DNA of 37,804 bases, from the NCBI GenBank assembly GCA_003427395.1, contig BFEA01000773.1:268154-305957 (forward strand). The letters are read 5' to 3'. This document shows positions 10,392 to 21,250 of this stretch, one piece after another (the first letter of the stretch is position 1; each line of letters opens with the position of its first letter). The position numbers were made by a program, and so were the translations under genes. The stretch is from Chara braunii. Lineage: Eukaryota > Streptophyta > Charophyceae > Charales > Characeae. The notes beneath the pieces are model-generated. The model was not told where the DNA came from, made no database searches, and saw nothing but the letters and a program-made list of their open reading frames with translations.

Positions 10392-11750
10392 CTACTCACT
10401 CATCTCTTCCTGATTTTGTCTATTCATCTGGGTTCTACCTCCATCAGCAGACTGTTCTACCAACCGTCCCTATCTATCGTACATTTTTCCACCTTCTGAG
10501 TGACCTTTCCTGCTGCCTTGTCCTTGAGAAATTTTAAACACTGCAAGGTCCGATGCTCCCCCTTTTTGCAAAAGAAATAAGATTGGTCACTCGACTTCCG
10601 GAACCTCTTCCTGTTCCTCTGAGAATCCGATGGTGATGGTGTCTCCGTAGCTTCTTTGTCCAGCTCATGGCATAGGGGTACTTCCATCAGCCTCTCAGGT
10701 CCTGGCTCTAACACCTGAGCATGCAATGCACTATGTGCTCCACCAACCTCTGGTATGTACTGAGGTGTGTCCAGTCTCTAAGGCCTACCCTCGGCCATGC
10801 CTCTCACTATGACCGTTGTCTCCTCCTCATGAGATGTCTCCTCTCTCCGCTTAGGCATAGGCGTGCTCACTCCCTTCTACATACTATTGAGCGCCTCTAG
10901 GAGAACATATGTGGATCCCTCATCTGATCCCTGAGCAGGCTCACTGATATTCGTCTGCGGTCCACTTTCAACTGGCACTGGCAAGGATACTAGCACTTGC
11001 TCGGAAGAGGTAACATGCTGAGTGGCTAGCTCGGTAGGTGCCTTGAACTCAAAGGCCTCTCTCTCTGCCTCCCTTTTTGCCTCTGCCTCTGGTGGCTCCA
11101 AGATTACTTTCCCAATAGATGGCTCATAGGAAGATCCTGCCGCAGGCTGATCTCCAAATAGACCCTGTACTGCCTCGCCCTGAATGTCATAACGGCGGCT
11201 CTCGGGCCAATCTACTACTGTAGTAGATGTCGTTCTCTCAATCCTCGCCGCCATGTCTTAAAGTTGTCACCTCAAGTCTAGCACAGTATCCTGGAATGTA
11301 GTGGCCTAGCCAGTCATCTGTGCCCCGAGCTCCCGAATCTCCGCTTCGGCCGCCTCTAAACGTCCCGTCAGATCTTTTATCTCAGACTTCTTTTCCGCCA
11401 AGGCGCCTTCCACCATCAGGTACCTTTGGAAAGAAGTCCCAATCAATATGGTCATCCTTCGGTCCAAATCCTCATCCACCTTTCTTGTGGCCTCGAGCGT
11501 TGTTATCCCCCAATCTCTTTGAGTCATGCTCCCGCGGTGTAGGGTGCCCTCCAACTCTTCAACCCCAACACTTCTTCCAAATCGAAGCGACTCGACATAT
11601 CCTAGGTTGTACGTCTGGTGATCGGTCCGAGAGAGTCCCAGCTGCCTCCAACCTCTCTCGCTCCCGCCATATCTCCCCTATGCGCCTATCCCTCCTAACT
11701 CGCCTCTCCTCAGTCGTCTCTCCTGGTGTGCTCTCGTCTCTGCTTGACAA
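10392..11750 (-). pseudogene. Ty3/gypsy-type gag (nucleocapsid part, capsid missing), broken
   Basis: The reading begins LSSRDESTPGETTEERR at 11750. The start codon is TTG where relatives, as I recall them, have ATG. A basic RRDRRIGEIWRERERLE segment follows, then a coiled-coil-like block (11306-11554: AEKKSEIKDLTGRLEAAEAE). Next comes a proline/glutamate-rich part (10877-11254) and a zinc knuckle near 10560 with its first cysteine replaced (YFFCKKGEHRTLQC; expected CX2CX4HX4C). After one more frameshift near 10450 the frame ends QNQEEMSE at a stop (10392-10394). Gag packages element RNA in cytoplasmic particles. Several frameshifts and stops make this copy dead. The family resembles abundant Chara gag proteins, from memory. 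Confidence 0.75.
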
Positions 11751-11879
11751 ACGTCCTGTGTTGGGGCCTCAACCCTCGCCTCTCTCGCCGCCTGGGGTGG
11801 CTCCTAAAGTGGCTCAACGGATGCAGATGCCCCAATATCAGGGTGCTCGTAAGCATATGCTGCCCGATGCATATTGATG

Positions 11880-12156
11880 ACAGCATGAACTCTCATCCTC
11901 CAATCCGCCTCCTGTGAGAGAAGGTTAACCAACCCCCCATTTTTCAGGTCAATTTATAAGAAAACCATAAGGCCATTTCAAGCAAACTCCACACCAATGT
12001 ATAGAGTGCACTTCTTACTAACATATTTAAAAAAAAANNNNNNNNNNNNNNNNNNNNNNNNNNNNNNNNNNNNNNNNNNNNNNNNNNNNNNNNNNNNNNN
12101 NNNNNNNNNNNNNNNNNNNNNNNNNNNNNNNNNNNNNNNNNNNNNNNNNNNNNNNN

Positions 12157-12191
<35 letters not shown>

Positions 12192-12440
12192 ACATAAAAC
12201 AGCAACCCAAAAGTGCATTTTTAGGCAATTTTGGCATGAAAGACGTCATCCAAATTTGAGGATTTTCAAGCCTCCCAACAACACAAATTCTAATAACCCA
12301 AATAATACCAAATTTGGCGGACAGTAACCTTAAACCAAAAAAAAAACAGGCAAAAAAAAAAAAAAAAAAAAACCAAAAATTTGACCCCCAAACCCTAATT
12401 TCAGTTTTGGTCCCGTTAGTTAGGAGCTGAAAATGGAGGT
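11880..12440. other. Low-complexity insert with poly-A/T tracts between the two gag pieces
   Basis: This segment separates the two gag fragments. It has A-tracts at 12030-12037, 12157-12190, 12340-12350 and 12353-12372, and no gag similarity. Open frames reported across it exist only because they run through Ns and homopolymers. Confidence 0.5.
12038..12156. other. Assembly gap (119 N)
   Basis: A run of N flanked by A-tracts on both sides, as expected where reads fail in a homopolymer. The true length is unknown. Confidence 0.98.
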
Positions 12441-13520
12441 CCCCGTTAACCATTTGTGCCTCCTGCCGCTCTCTCCTCCCTCAGCCTGGTGAAATGACCA
12501 CCTCTGTGTGTCGGGGTTCCGCAAATGCCTCCTGGGTAACCTCTGGTGGTGGCTCAAGTCCTTGCTCTGGCCTGGCGTCCGAAGAGGGGTATTATCCCTA
12601 ACCTCTAGTATTGCCTCCTCGACACACCGCTCAACTCGAACCTTTGGCTCCATCTCTTGTCTTGATTGTCGAGCTTCTTCCATCGGTGCGTCCACAGACG
12701 GCTCATCATGACACATACCCACCTGCAGTATCCCCCACTGCGATACATCCAAGTGTGCTCCCAAATTCCATAGAGATGCAAACTGGTGGCGTCACCTCTC
12801 TCGTCCGGGATGGTCGTTGACGAGACTTTCGCAACTTCCCTTTAGTGTATCGATGAAATGTCACTGGCCCAAGCCCACACTCAGGATACACCTCTGGCTC
12901 TTGGATAGGTCGTGATGGCCCCTCCTCTCGCCTGGCAAGTGCCTTACGTGCCCCACGAGTTGAGGCGACTTCTATCTACTCAGGCTCTCTCTGTCTTCTG
13001 CTCCTCTGCTTCCTCTCAACTCTGGGTTGGGGTCTATCTAACTCTGGCCGTTGGAACGCCTCTCTCAGGTGTGCCCTGCATTCCTTCCTGTCTCGAGCTC
13101 TATCTTGAATTTATCTGGCTAGCGGTTGCTCCGCCTTCCTGTTCCACAACGCTAACTTGAATGTTTGCATCCACTCACCTCTCAAGACACCCTGATCATG
13201 CATAAATCGCTCAAAGGCGGGGATAAACTCCTCCACGTTCCCCACCTCCAAGCGAATCCGTGCGCCATCTAGCCTCACTACTAGTAGTGAAGGTCTTATT
13301 CTTTGCATTCTCAACTCCACCTTCTGTCAAGTTTGTGCCTCCCTACGAATCTGCGTGATGGGTTCCTCAAATTGGTCTACCCCTCTCAACCTCCGTATCA
13401 TCTCTGATACGGTTCACCGTTGTTGTCTTGCATAGTTTCAGGAACTCGTCCAGAAAGAGCTCTGTGTCCCCATCATCGTACACAGGCGTGTGCTCTCCCC
13501 GGAAATACCCATGTCGCCCG
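12420..13520 (-). pseudogene. Ty3/gypsy gag capsid fragment, broken
   Basis: From 13505 downwards the minus strand reads VYDDGDTELFLDEFLKL, the start of the capsid fold in this family. After a frameshift it continues through 13111-13320 (MQRIRPSLLVVRLDGARIR, then NVEEFIPAFERFMHDQGV and WMQTFKLALWNRKAEQPLAR). ECRAHLREAFQRPELDRPQPR-like sequence follows, then a charged C-terminal part to about 12420. In-frame stops occur after PLAR and near 12960. It lies just downstream of the pol fragment and upstream (minus sense) of a second, capsid-less gag. Gag downstream of pol cannot be one normal element, so at least two insertions or a rearrangement are present. Confidence 0.75.
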
Positions 13521-13764
13521 TATCCCCCTTATGCCCCCGATAGTCTTTGTTATGGTCGTGTCTCCCTCCCCACTCTCGGCATGGTTGTCTTCAAAAACTC
13601 AGACCCGCAAAACAGGCAAAGGAGACAACAGACACACAAAGGGGTAAGCAAACAGACGAATAGAGTTACCCTATGCATCATATCCTCTCGTCTTTTCTAT
13701 GACTTAACTAGGACACTTACTACCTTAATGAGGTTCTATCACAAATAATAAAGTGTTTATCTTA
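13521..13764 (-). other. Intergenic stretch between integrase end and capsid fragment
   Basis: About 240 bp follow the integrase C-terminus with no coding similarity. This may be the 3' untranslated region of the pol copy or the 5' leader of the next gag. No LTR end is obvious. Confidence 0.3.
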
Positions 13765-14455
13765 CCTCTTCTCGTACCACAAACTTTTTCAATCATGTTC
13801 CTGACACCCAATCCTTCCACTTTGTCTCATTTAGCTCCTCGATTTGGTAGGCTCCAAACTCTCCACACCACACAATCCTGTATGGTCCCAACCATCGTTT
13901 GTCGAGCTTTCTTAAATACTGCTGCTCTAAAGATTAGTCGTACAACAATACGACATCCCCTACTGTCAATGGTGTTTTTCGTACGCGCGCCATCTGATCC
14001 CATCGAGCCTTCTCGTCCATATGGCTTCTCTCCACCTCGTTAGATGCTGGATCCTTTCTTCAATCGCCACCTGTTGTGCTCGAATGTCAAGCAACTCCTC
14101 AAAGAACAGGTTGGTCTTTAGACCCTGACACCTTTGGGTATTCAAAAAACTCTCAATTGGGAAGGTGACATGCCTCCCATACCATAATGTGGTTGACGCA
14201 TACTTAGTGGTCCTCTTCACAGTAACGTTCTCGAGAAAGAAGACCGCTCTTAAGTACTTCAGTCATTGGTTGGGTTTACCCTCTGTCCATTTGACAAGTA
14301 GATTTGTGATGGTACTATGCCCTCTTTCTACTGCCGCATTAGCTTGAGGATGCGAGGTTGTGCTATAATTTGCTACCACGCCATCATGTAAAGTCGTCAT
14401 GATGTCGATTTGTCGATTCCTTCCACACACAATCCTTCTGGGATTTCCCACTTGC
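13765..14455 (-). pseudogene. Integrase fragment with internal core deletion
   Basis: VCGRNRQIDIMTTLHDGVVA, the start of the integrase, runs directly into NYSTTSHPQANAAVERGHST near 14373. The zinc-binding HHCC region and the first two acidic residues of the DDE triad are missing; the glutamate in AAVERGH remains. The C-terminal part continues (WYGRHVTFPIESFLNTQ at 14165), then LTVGDVVLLYD, stop, SLEQQYLRKLDKRWLGPYR and YQIEELNETKWKDWVSG to about 13765. The enzyme would be inactive. Confidence 0.85.
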
Positions 14456-14921
14456 TCCTTTATAAAGAGATGTCTCTAACCACATAAAGGTGCCTCCTCT
14501 TCTGGGTCTTCGTGCCCACATCCCTATCCCTCATTTCACATAATAGGAAAAGTCTCAATTCTAGGTAGATTTCATCATACTCATCATCCTGGCTTTCAGG
14601 CACATCATCATCGCCCTCTGCCGGATTCAATGACCCTTTCTGATCGAACTTCCCTTACAGAAGCGTGTTGGTGAGGAGGTATATTCCTCCCATCAATTCT
14701 TCGTGTTTTTCTACTTGATTAGGTCATTCTTTTATCGTTCTCACTTCTTCTGCCAGACTGTGAGTGTTTGTAAGTGCCAACTTCATCATCCACGGAATGT
14801 CCTTGCCTCCCGATCATGATGGATCTTCTTCTTCGAAAGGCTTAAGGACTAACTCCGCTTTCTGCTCCGAGTAATATCTCTGTGGCATTAACTATATGAG
14901 GTGGCCAACACAGCTTGACAC
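14456..14921 (-). pseudogene. Linker between RNase H and integrase
   Basis: An acidic, family-specific spacer: KAELVLKPFEEEDP near 14840, EELMGGIYLLTNTLL near 14680, and EGDDDVPESQDDEYDEIYLE near 14600. It has at least four stops. No catalytic motif is present. Confidence 0.6.
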
Positions 14922-15400
14922 TCACAAAGACCACTCATTAATATGGAGTCGGACGTCTTCCTCCTGGTCCAGCAACCCATCGACTGGAGGTGTGTCATCG
15001 ATGACTTTTTCCTCTTGCTTATCCCAGTTGATTCGACTCAACCCATCTGCTCTATTCTTGCTTATCATAATTCTCTCCAGCTCAAAATTGAACATCCAAA
15101 TGTAGGTCAACCACCTGGCGACCGTTGGATCCGATGGAGTGTAATTCTTTAGGAAGCAGGCAAGCGCACTTTGGTCTACACTTAGTACGAACCTCCTGCC
15201 AAAAATGTAGTTCTGAAGATCCTCAAACAATGGAGTACTGCGAGCGCTTCCTTCTTGAACTTGAAATAGTTTCTCTCAGTTCTGATTAGAGTCCGACTCT
15301 CAAATCTCAGCAGCCTCTTTTTTCCTTCAATGTCTGTCTGAACTATGACCTCTCCCAAGACAGTCAGTCCAATGCTCGTCTCGATGATAAAAGGCATAAC
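14922..15400 (-). pseudogene. RNase H domain of Ty3/gypsy pol
   Basis: Two overlapping frames make up the domain. 15182-15397 reads VIVQTDIEGKKRLLRFESRT then KKEALAVLHCLRIFR. 14922-15230 reads IFGRRFVLSVDQSALACFL then SKNRADGLSRINW. One frameshift near 15190-15235 separates them. The FESRTL..ERNY..KKEALAV and VDQSAL..KNRADGLSR motifs are diagnostic for the gypsy RNase H that removes RNA during reverse transcription. Confidence 0.85.
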
Positions 15401-15469
15401 TTTGTGGCCTCATAACTTGGTGCCCCTAGTACTAAGCCTCCTTTTTCAAATTATTCTTTCATACCTTCA

Positions 15470-16300
15470 ACAACTTTTTCATAATTTTTTCTCCAAACCC
15501 ATTATTGATCCTGACGCACCAGCTTCTTTAAATGCTCAGTCTTTGTGGCAAAACTTTTCATGAAGCTTCTCCAAAAGCAGCACTTGTGAAAGAAGCTTTT
15601 AACATCGGTTATCGAACAGAATGACATAGGTCATTCAATGATCTTGTTTGTCTGCTTTATGTCAGGTCGACGACCATTCTCATTATAGACAAACCCCAAG
15701 ATGGTAACTTTCTTCATGCAATACCTGGATTTCAACCCACTTGCCGTAAGGTTATGTTCTTCTAGCAAACTCAAGACTTTATCGAGGTTTTGGACATACT
15801 TTCAAACAAAACGCCTTACTTCTGGCATAGCTTCATCTTTTTTTTTCTCTCTCAGCCTTTTTACCGTTAAACCGTCTGCATGGCCCGGATCATATGTAGT
15901 TGAACCATTGCCGCTGAATTAGTCCACCCTTGTGCGGCGACATTCATATGAATTAGCCCTTTTAGCGTATGTATTGTTGGCACCGACCCATCCGGCAGAT
16001 AAAAAAAAAAATAGTCATACCCATAAAAAACGGTCTATAAGTGAGATTATGGGTCTCCCTGCGCATGATTCGGACAGAGTGTCTGCGTTTGGCAAGCCTC
16101 CCACATCTCGCACTATCACAACATTCAAATGCTGCAAATCCTGTACCCACCATAGCGTCTCATAAGGCTTGACGAAACAAAGCCACGGGGATGCATACGG
16201 TCCGCTGGAATAATTGGCAATGTGCGTTCGCATCTTGTCATCCAGATAATCCACCACCTTCTTCTCTTCATCAGAATTGGGGTGTCGTGTGCCTCTTACA
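15470..16300 (-). pseudogene. Reverse transcriptase domain, catalytic box deleted
   Basis: The fingers read in 16015-16257 (MVDYLDDKMRTHIANYSSGP, ASPWLCFVKP, WVQDLQHLN, GRPIISLID). The palm resumes after a break with LIHMNVAAQGWTNSAAMVQ near 15940 (other frame). The YIDD box should follow. Instead MIRAMQTV runs into DGLTVKRLREKKKDEAMP at 15860-15885, so the tyrosine and the aspartates are gone. The thumb continues (VTILGFVYNENGRRPD, FWRSFMKSFATKTEHL) with several stops. Without these aspartates the enzyme could not polymerise. Confidence 0.8.
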
Positions 16301-16955
16301 TTCTATGGCTCGTGCGGTATGGTATAGATCCGGATCATCAGAATCTTGTTCATATTCAACCTTGCACGCTGGTCATTATCGAAGGCGTATGCGAGATGTC
16401 TTTTCTTCATTAACTCCACCATTAAGACTTGCTCCTTGGGTGAAAGAGAACCAGACTCTTCCACTATCAACTTTCCTTCATTCTCATCGTGGATACGACA
16501 TGGGACATTCACAGTTTGTTCTCGCATTCGTCGTATCAATCCTCGTTCCCGTTCATAATAAGCTTCTTCATCTTCAGTGACAAGAACGGGAACTAGGTGA
16601 CAATTTTTATCCATTGTCATATACTGTCTTTGACAACCCTGCTTAAGCCGTCCCTTTGAAAAAACCAGCTTGCAGTTTGTGTTTGCACCAGCGCAAGGTA
16701 TCCCCTTCCTCCTGGAAGTCGATAAACCAATTCCACTTCTCCCACTTAAGGACTCTCCAGGACTTACTCTCTTAAAACCCTAATCGCCTCAGGATTTATC
16801 GTGTACCGCCACCAACTTGAAATACATGGGTTTGTTCACATCAGACAGACTAAGTTATAGTACCTCAATCCCTCCTTGCTCCGGTTCTTCTAATAGCCTC
16901 CGTCGCTCGTTCTCTTATTCCTTGATAGTGAACGAGTCAGGATAAGGCCGATTCC

Positions 16956-17351
16956 TTACACTTTGGCGCCCCGTGTTTCGATAGGATCATAATCCTCGCA
17001 CGCCAGATCACACAGAAGTAGGATCATCGTTTCGTCGCGCTTGTTGAAGACTAGGGTCTCGGTCGTGCACAAGAACGATCTTCCCGAGAGAATGAGATGG
17101 TCCACGTCGGGCATGATACAGAAGCAAGTCCTCGCCTTCACCTTGCCGACCTCTAATACCTCATTCAATGTCGTCCCACAAAATACCGCCTTGCAGCTGG
17201 CACCATGCACGATGCGGTAATCTGAGCGGTCTATATCCATGCCTAGCCCAATTGTCTCTTTCTCCCTGATGATGTTCATTTCCTCGCCCGTATCCACCAT
17301 CGCGGTACACTTTGATCCCTTCACCATCCGGTCCACCAACCCATAAGCCAC
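16956..17351 (-). CDS. Retroviral-type aspartic protease domain (pol fragment)
   Basis: This 131-codon open frame carries the active-site triplet in TAMVDTGEEMNII (Asp20 of the frame, near 17292-17294). The family normally has DTGAEMN, so Ala is replaced by Glu next to the catalytic triplet. HLILSGRSFL follows, matching the family's HAILLGRSFL strand. Retropepsin-like proteases act as dimers to process Gag-Pol. This is the only pol domain still in a single open frame, but it is part of a dead element. Confidence 0.75.
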   Translation of the reverse strand: MAYGLVDRMVKGSKCTAMVDTGEEMNIIREKETIGLGMDIDRSDYRIVHGASCKAVFCGTTLNEVLEVGKVKARTCFCIMPDVDHLILSGRSFLCTTETLVFNKRDETMILLLCDLACEDYDPIETRGAKV

Positions 17352-17617
17352 ACACTTTCAGTCCATCTCAGTCCCCGTTTCTGCCCACTCCGCTTTCGTT
17401 GGCAGAATCGTACTTAAGTGGACGTTTGACACTTTCTCGATAGTCTGCCCTTTAATCCATCTCGGAGCCAAGGAGTAGACGTCAGGTTGTCCTTCACGTT
17501 CATGAGGTCATTGTGACCTTTCAACAATTTATCCAACATTCTTTCCACAACAAAACCGTCCTCCAGTCGAACCGCGTATTTCTTCCTCTTTCGTGCATTA
17601 TTGCGCAGAATTGGTAC

Positions 17618-17912
17618 GATGCGGTTCGTGGGCCTTTTAAAATGTAACAGAGTCATACCATCGGCTTGCCTACCCAGCCCACGACTGCCAAGCTCAACGC
17701 CTTCCGCGCGCCTGTCCTCTCATACACCGTAATTGTTACCTAAGCCATTTTATTTGAGTCGTTGATGCCGTCCCTCGCACGTGCGCACATGATGTGGTCA
17801 GACATACTAGTCGAAAGGTTAAAAAACCTTAATCCTAGTTTTAATTAAAAAACAAAGCTTAGCCGACGACCACGTGAGCTTCACAGCCATCAACAAAAAC
17901 GAGATCATGCGC
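17618..17912 (+). repeat. Truncated terminal-module fragment, direct orientation
   Basis: It matches 6975-7262 in the same orientation (GTAACAGAGTCATACCATCG, AGTCGAAAGGTTAAAAA, AACAAAGCTTAG and CATCAACAAAAA blocks). It stops after GATCATGCGC. A few bases later the inverted end of the right copy begins. Its other edge is fused to pol near 17600. Confidence 0.8.
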
Positions 17913-17914
17913 TC

Positions 17915-18490
17915 TCGGTGCGAATACCTTGACAAGGGTATCCGCCCTGTTTTTTTTTGCAAACAATAGAAAATAGGTTTGGTTTAAGGTTTAAACATAC
18001 CGTGCGAGGCGCGGTTGTATCTGAGGGTTACGTTGACTGGATGGTTGACTAGAGTAGAAAGTGTATGGGCTCGCAGGCTTGAGGCGCACGTGATCCTTTT
18101 TATTTGTTGATGATTGCAGAGTCGGCGCGACTGGCGGCCAAATTTTTATTTTCTGATCAAAACTAGGATTAGAAAGATTTTGTCTCGATGATTGATGCGT
18201 TTGCTTGCGACTTGCGCGTACGTGCGGAGGATGGCGCCGACGACAACGTGATTAGAAAGCATTTCGATAGACCTGCGCGTCGCACGATATTAGGTTATTT
18301 AGGTGTCCGTCAAAACTAGACCCGGACTTAGGCCTAGCGCCATTTGGTTACAATATCGGACTTCTAATCAAAAGATTTAGGGATCGAGGTCGAGCAACGA
18401 CGACACAGGGAATATCAAAGTAGCGCGAAGGGACCGAGGGGTTGAGGGTCCAGCGGGGCGATCCCCCTTGGATTTTGCGGTCAGCAGAGT
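17915..18490 (-). repeat. Terminal module of the long repeat, right copy
   Basis: This is the reverse complement of 6780-7438 with moderate divergence. The end reads, on the minus strand, GGATACCCTTGTCAAGGTAT then TCGCACC. The stem is shortened but kept by matched changes on both sides (ATACC with GGTAT). Confidence 0.75.
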
Positions 18491-18604
18491 ATAAACGATA
18501 CTAGTGGTTCCTCTTTCCTCGTTGTCGTTCTCTTACGATTGAAATTTTCTTACATGTTCTATTAACGTTATTGTCGTATTATTTAATTTATATGCCTGGA
18601 CGTT

Positions 18605-19150
18605 TCTTTAAGTCGAGCACGACACCGGCCACGGGTGGCCGTCGCCGCAGCTGAGGATCTTGAGCACGCGAATCTTTTTGCGAGCCGTTTGGGTTTCCGC
18701 GTGATTGAGATGTTGATGAAAATTTTGCCTGTCGTGAGAAATTCGGCCCGAGGAGTCCGACGTGCATGAGAGGCGGCGGGTGATTAGCTTACGGGCCGGA
18801 AGGAACTTGAGTGGCGGGACTTTTCTGCAGCGACACCTTCCGTCCCCATGCAGTTCACGATGAAGGATTTGGGGGTGAATATGCCCACGGGACTTTCCTC
18901 CACTTCGGTCTTCAAAGTTCTCATTTAAATATTTGCTACTACCGTCGAGATTCGCACTGGGCCCTGCCAAGGCCTTGTTGTCGGGTCGTGCCCTCCACTC
19001 TGCGGCTGGCTACCTATGAAGGAATTGGCTGTTGGGGGCTCGAAGCGGTGGAAAAACTCTGCAATGCCTGGAGCCGCAGCAGTGTGCTGCACGACTGTGG
19101 AACCACGTGCTGAGGAGGGGGCCGCAACTATACTAACGTGCAAATTCAAG
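18605..19150 (-). pseudogene. Decayed coding remnant, right-arm counterpart
   Basis: The frame at 18925-19149 (IAEFFHRFEPPTANSFIG) is followed after one stop by MRTLKTEVEESPVGIFTPKS. In a second frame ARKLITRRLSCTSDSSGR follows (18608-18800). The MR.L.TEVE and KLIT.R..CT blocks recur in the left copy. The protein family is unknown. If real, it was already old when the arms diverged. Confidence 0.3.
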
Positions 19151-20869
19151 TTGTTCGTGGGACTAGTAAGGGTATAGGGCCGAAGGACTGAGCAAACCGT
19201 CTAGTAGCGGTTTCCCGTCGGAGTTTCGTAAGAATAGGAACCACAGAAGTAGGGAGTGTCGGGGAGTTGGCCGTGCTGACTAATTCAGCAGACGAGTCGT
19301 CATAGGCTCTGTAGCGAAGTCCGACTTCCAAAACCACCGCCCTGTTGCCTATATCCGACGATACTCCTTGTTGTGTCCGGGTTCGTGCTCAGTGTAGTAA
19401 TAGGAAGAGAGCGCAGAGGGCCGGAAGAGAGCGAGGGGCCACAGAGGGAAGCTGAGAAGGAAGGATGAATTTGCGTGATTCTCGACAAAGTACGTTTGGT
19501 GAAGGAGATGGCGCAGAAGAGAGTGAGGCGCAACGAAAGAAGGATGGAGCGCGAGAATCCTAATAGAACCGAACGAGGGAAGAATCGAGATAGGGGTTTT
19601 GAGGGTAGGTGAGTGGCATGATGGGGTTAGTTTTAGTGTTAGGTTCAGTAGATATGGAGAGGTAAAGAAAGAAGGTGCGCCGGAGGATGGAGATGGTGAT
19701 CGGGACGAAGCGGGAAAACGTGAAGCCCGCCTGATTCTTGATGAAAACGAGCGGGGGAAGATCCGAAACAGAGGTCTTGGGCCAGGGCGACTTCAAATAT
19801 GTAGTTAGATTAGGAGGAGGATAAGTGGGAGACGGGTTAGTGATAGGATAGAGTGCGCAGAGATGACGACCGTTTGGTTATGGCGAAGGAGGTTGCAGCC
19901 CCGGCCTTGGTGGAAACAGGCGAGGGAGGAAATTGAACTGGTGATCCGGGAGCGGACGAGTCCGTTAGTAAAGTTAGATCGGTCAGAGGGTTAGTAGAGA
20001 AGGGCGCAGTAATGACTAGAGCTGCGGAGGATTGACTTCGGAATTTCGAATGTACCTCTCCCTATTCTAGCGGAAGTTTCATTTCCATTTTGCCCGACTC
20101 AGTAAGATAGTCGGGGCCCGATGGGTTATATAACCCAGGTTGTGGTTGATCTCGAATTGCAGTTGTGCTCCTGACCGCCTCGCCCATGCTGATCCCTTCC
20201 TCGACAGAAGGCCAGGAGGTGGAGAGGAAGGAAAGATGGGCTTACCGACTGATCAGGCTGACTGTCAGTCGCAAATAGTTGAGGATGCCAGTGGTCTGAG
20301 TGTGGCCGTACGTATTGATGTCCCGAACGGCTGATCAGTGAAGCAGTGGCAAGGTCTGATAGATTGAGGGTTCTTTCGGGATTCTATGAGTGGTGGCGCA
20401 TGAACGTTTTCAGGGGGGGGGGGCGAGGTGGCTTGCTAGGCTAAACTCTCCGACAAAACAAGACCAGTACTACTAGTTCGAGACTATCACAGCTGCTACG
20501 TACCCCGCAGCTGGGGGTCCACTGCTATCACTGTGGCTGGTTTATCGTGCAAGGCAGTTGGACGACTTTCGTGCTGCTGTCCTACTGTATTCACCACAGC
20601 GCAGTACTAAGGTCACTGCACGGTACTATCCGCCGTACATGAGGCTGCTTGCAGCAGTGCCTTTGAAACGCTGTTGGTTTCAGAGCTTGAAGCCGCTGGC
20701 GTGACCAGAGGTGCCCGGGGTGTTGTACGAACAACTGGTCGATGAGGGGTTTGTCGCGCATGGGCCCGAATGAGAGTATGAGTGTGGGTGTTGCTTAAAC
20801 GCATGCCATCATTGACTGGGGAGCAGCAGTTCAGATTGAGAGAGGGACATTTAGGCTTGTAAGGGGGCC
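19151..20869. other. Right-arm interior without identifiable gene
   Basis: Purine-rich on the plus strand between 19380 and 20060. It contains a G-run at 20411-20420 and loose similarity to the left-arm interior. No reading frame resembles a known family. Confidence 0.4.
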
Positions 20870-21250
20870 CGGAGGCACGTTGCTGCGATTTGGAGGACCG
20901 TCAGGAGGTCGACATTCGGCGCTTTGGCTTCAGTGGGCGGTATTATTGTATATTTGGCCACCATTGCGGGGCCCTCAGGCGAGTCAAGGTAACAAGGCCC
21001 TCGCCCGCGAGTCTGAGTGCACCTCCCTTGGATCTGAGAGACTAAACCATTCTACTTCTGCCCTTCTTGCTCTAAGTCTAATCCTGTTCTGAGAGGAAGG
21101 CGACAGGCGGGATTGCAACCCGTAGGTCCGCATCAAGACTCTGTGGGGAGTCAGACCACCGATTGCGGGAGCTCTGCCGGAACCTAGGCGAGGTTCCGGA
21201 GGCAGGGAACTGAGAGGTAATTTCCTGACTCCCTTTATAAACCCAGTTAT
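20870..21250 (+). repeat. Conserved TATA/hairpin segment, right copy
   Basis: This is the reverse complement of 900-1290. It holds a perfect 9-bp stem, CCGGAACCT (21177-21185) and AGGTTCCGG (21191-21199), with loop AGGCG. TATAAA lies at 21236-21241, about 37 bp past the stem and before the hairpin array. If the TATA box is active, transcription would run outwards through the array. Confidence 0.6.

Larger units (their letters stand above)
13765..17630 (-). pseudogene. Ty3/gypsy pol remnant (protease, RT, RNase H, integrase), inactivated
   Basis: The domain order on the minus strand is protease, linker, RT, RNase H, linker and integrase, the Ty3/gypsy (Metaviridae-type) order. It opens near 17600 with YAVRLEDGFVVERMLDKLL and ends with the integrase C-terminus near 13765. 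Many stops and frameshifts break it. Two internal deletions remove catalytic parts, the RT aspartate box near 15870 and most of the integrase core near 14373. Its 5' side abuts a plus-strand terminal-module fragment (17618-17912), so gag and the 5' LTR of this element are missing. Reading frames match, from memory, a very common Chara family. Confidence 0.85.

Noticed and set aside
11944-12453. 169-codon open frame
   Set aside because: It exists only because it runs through the N gap and homopolymer tracts.
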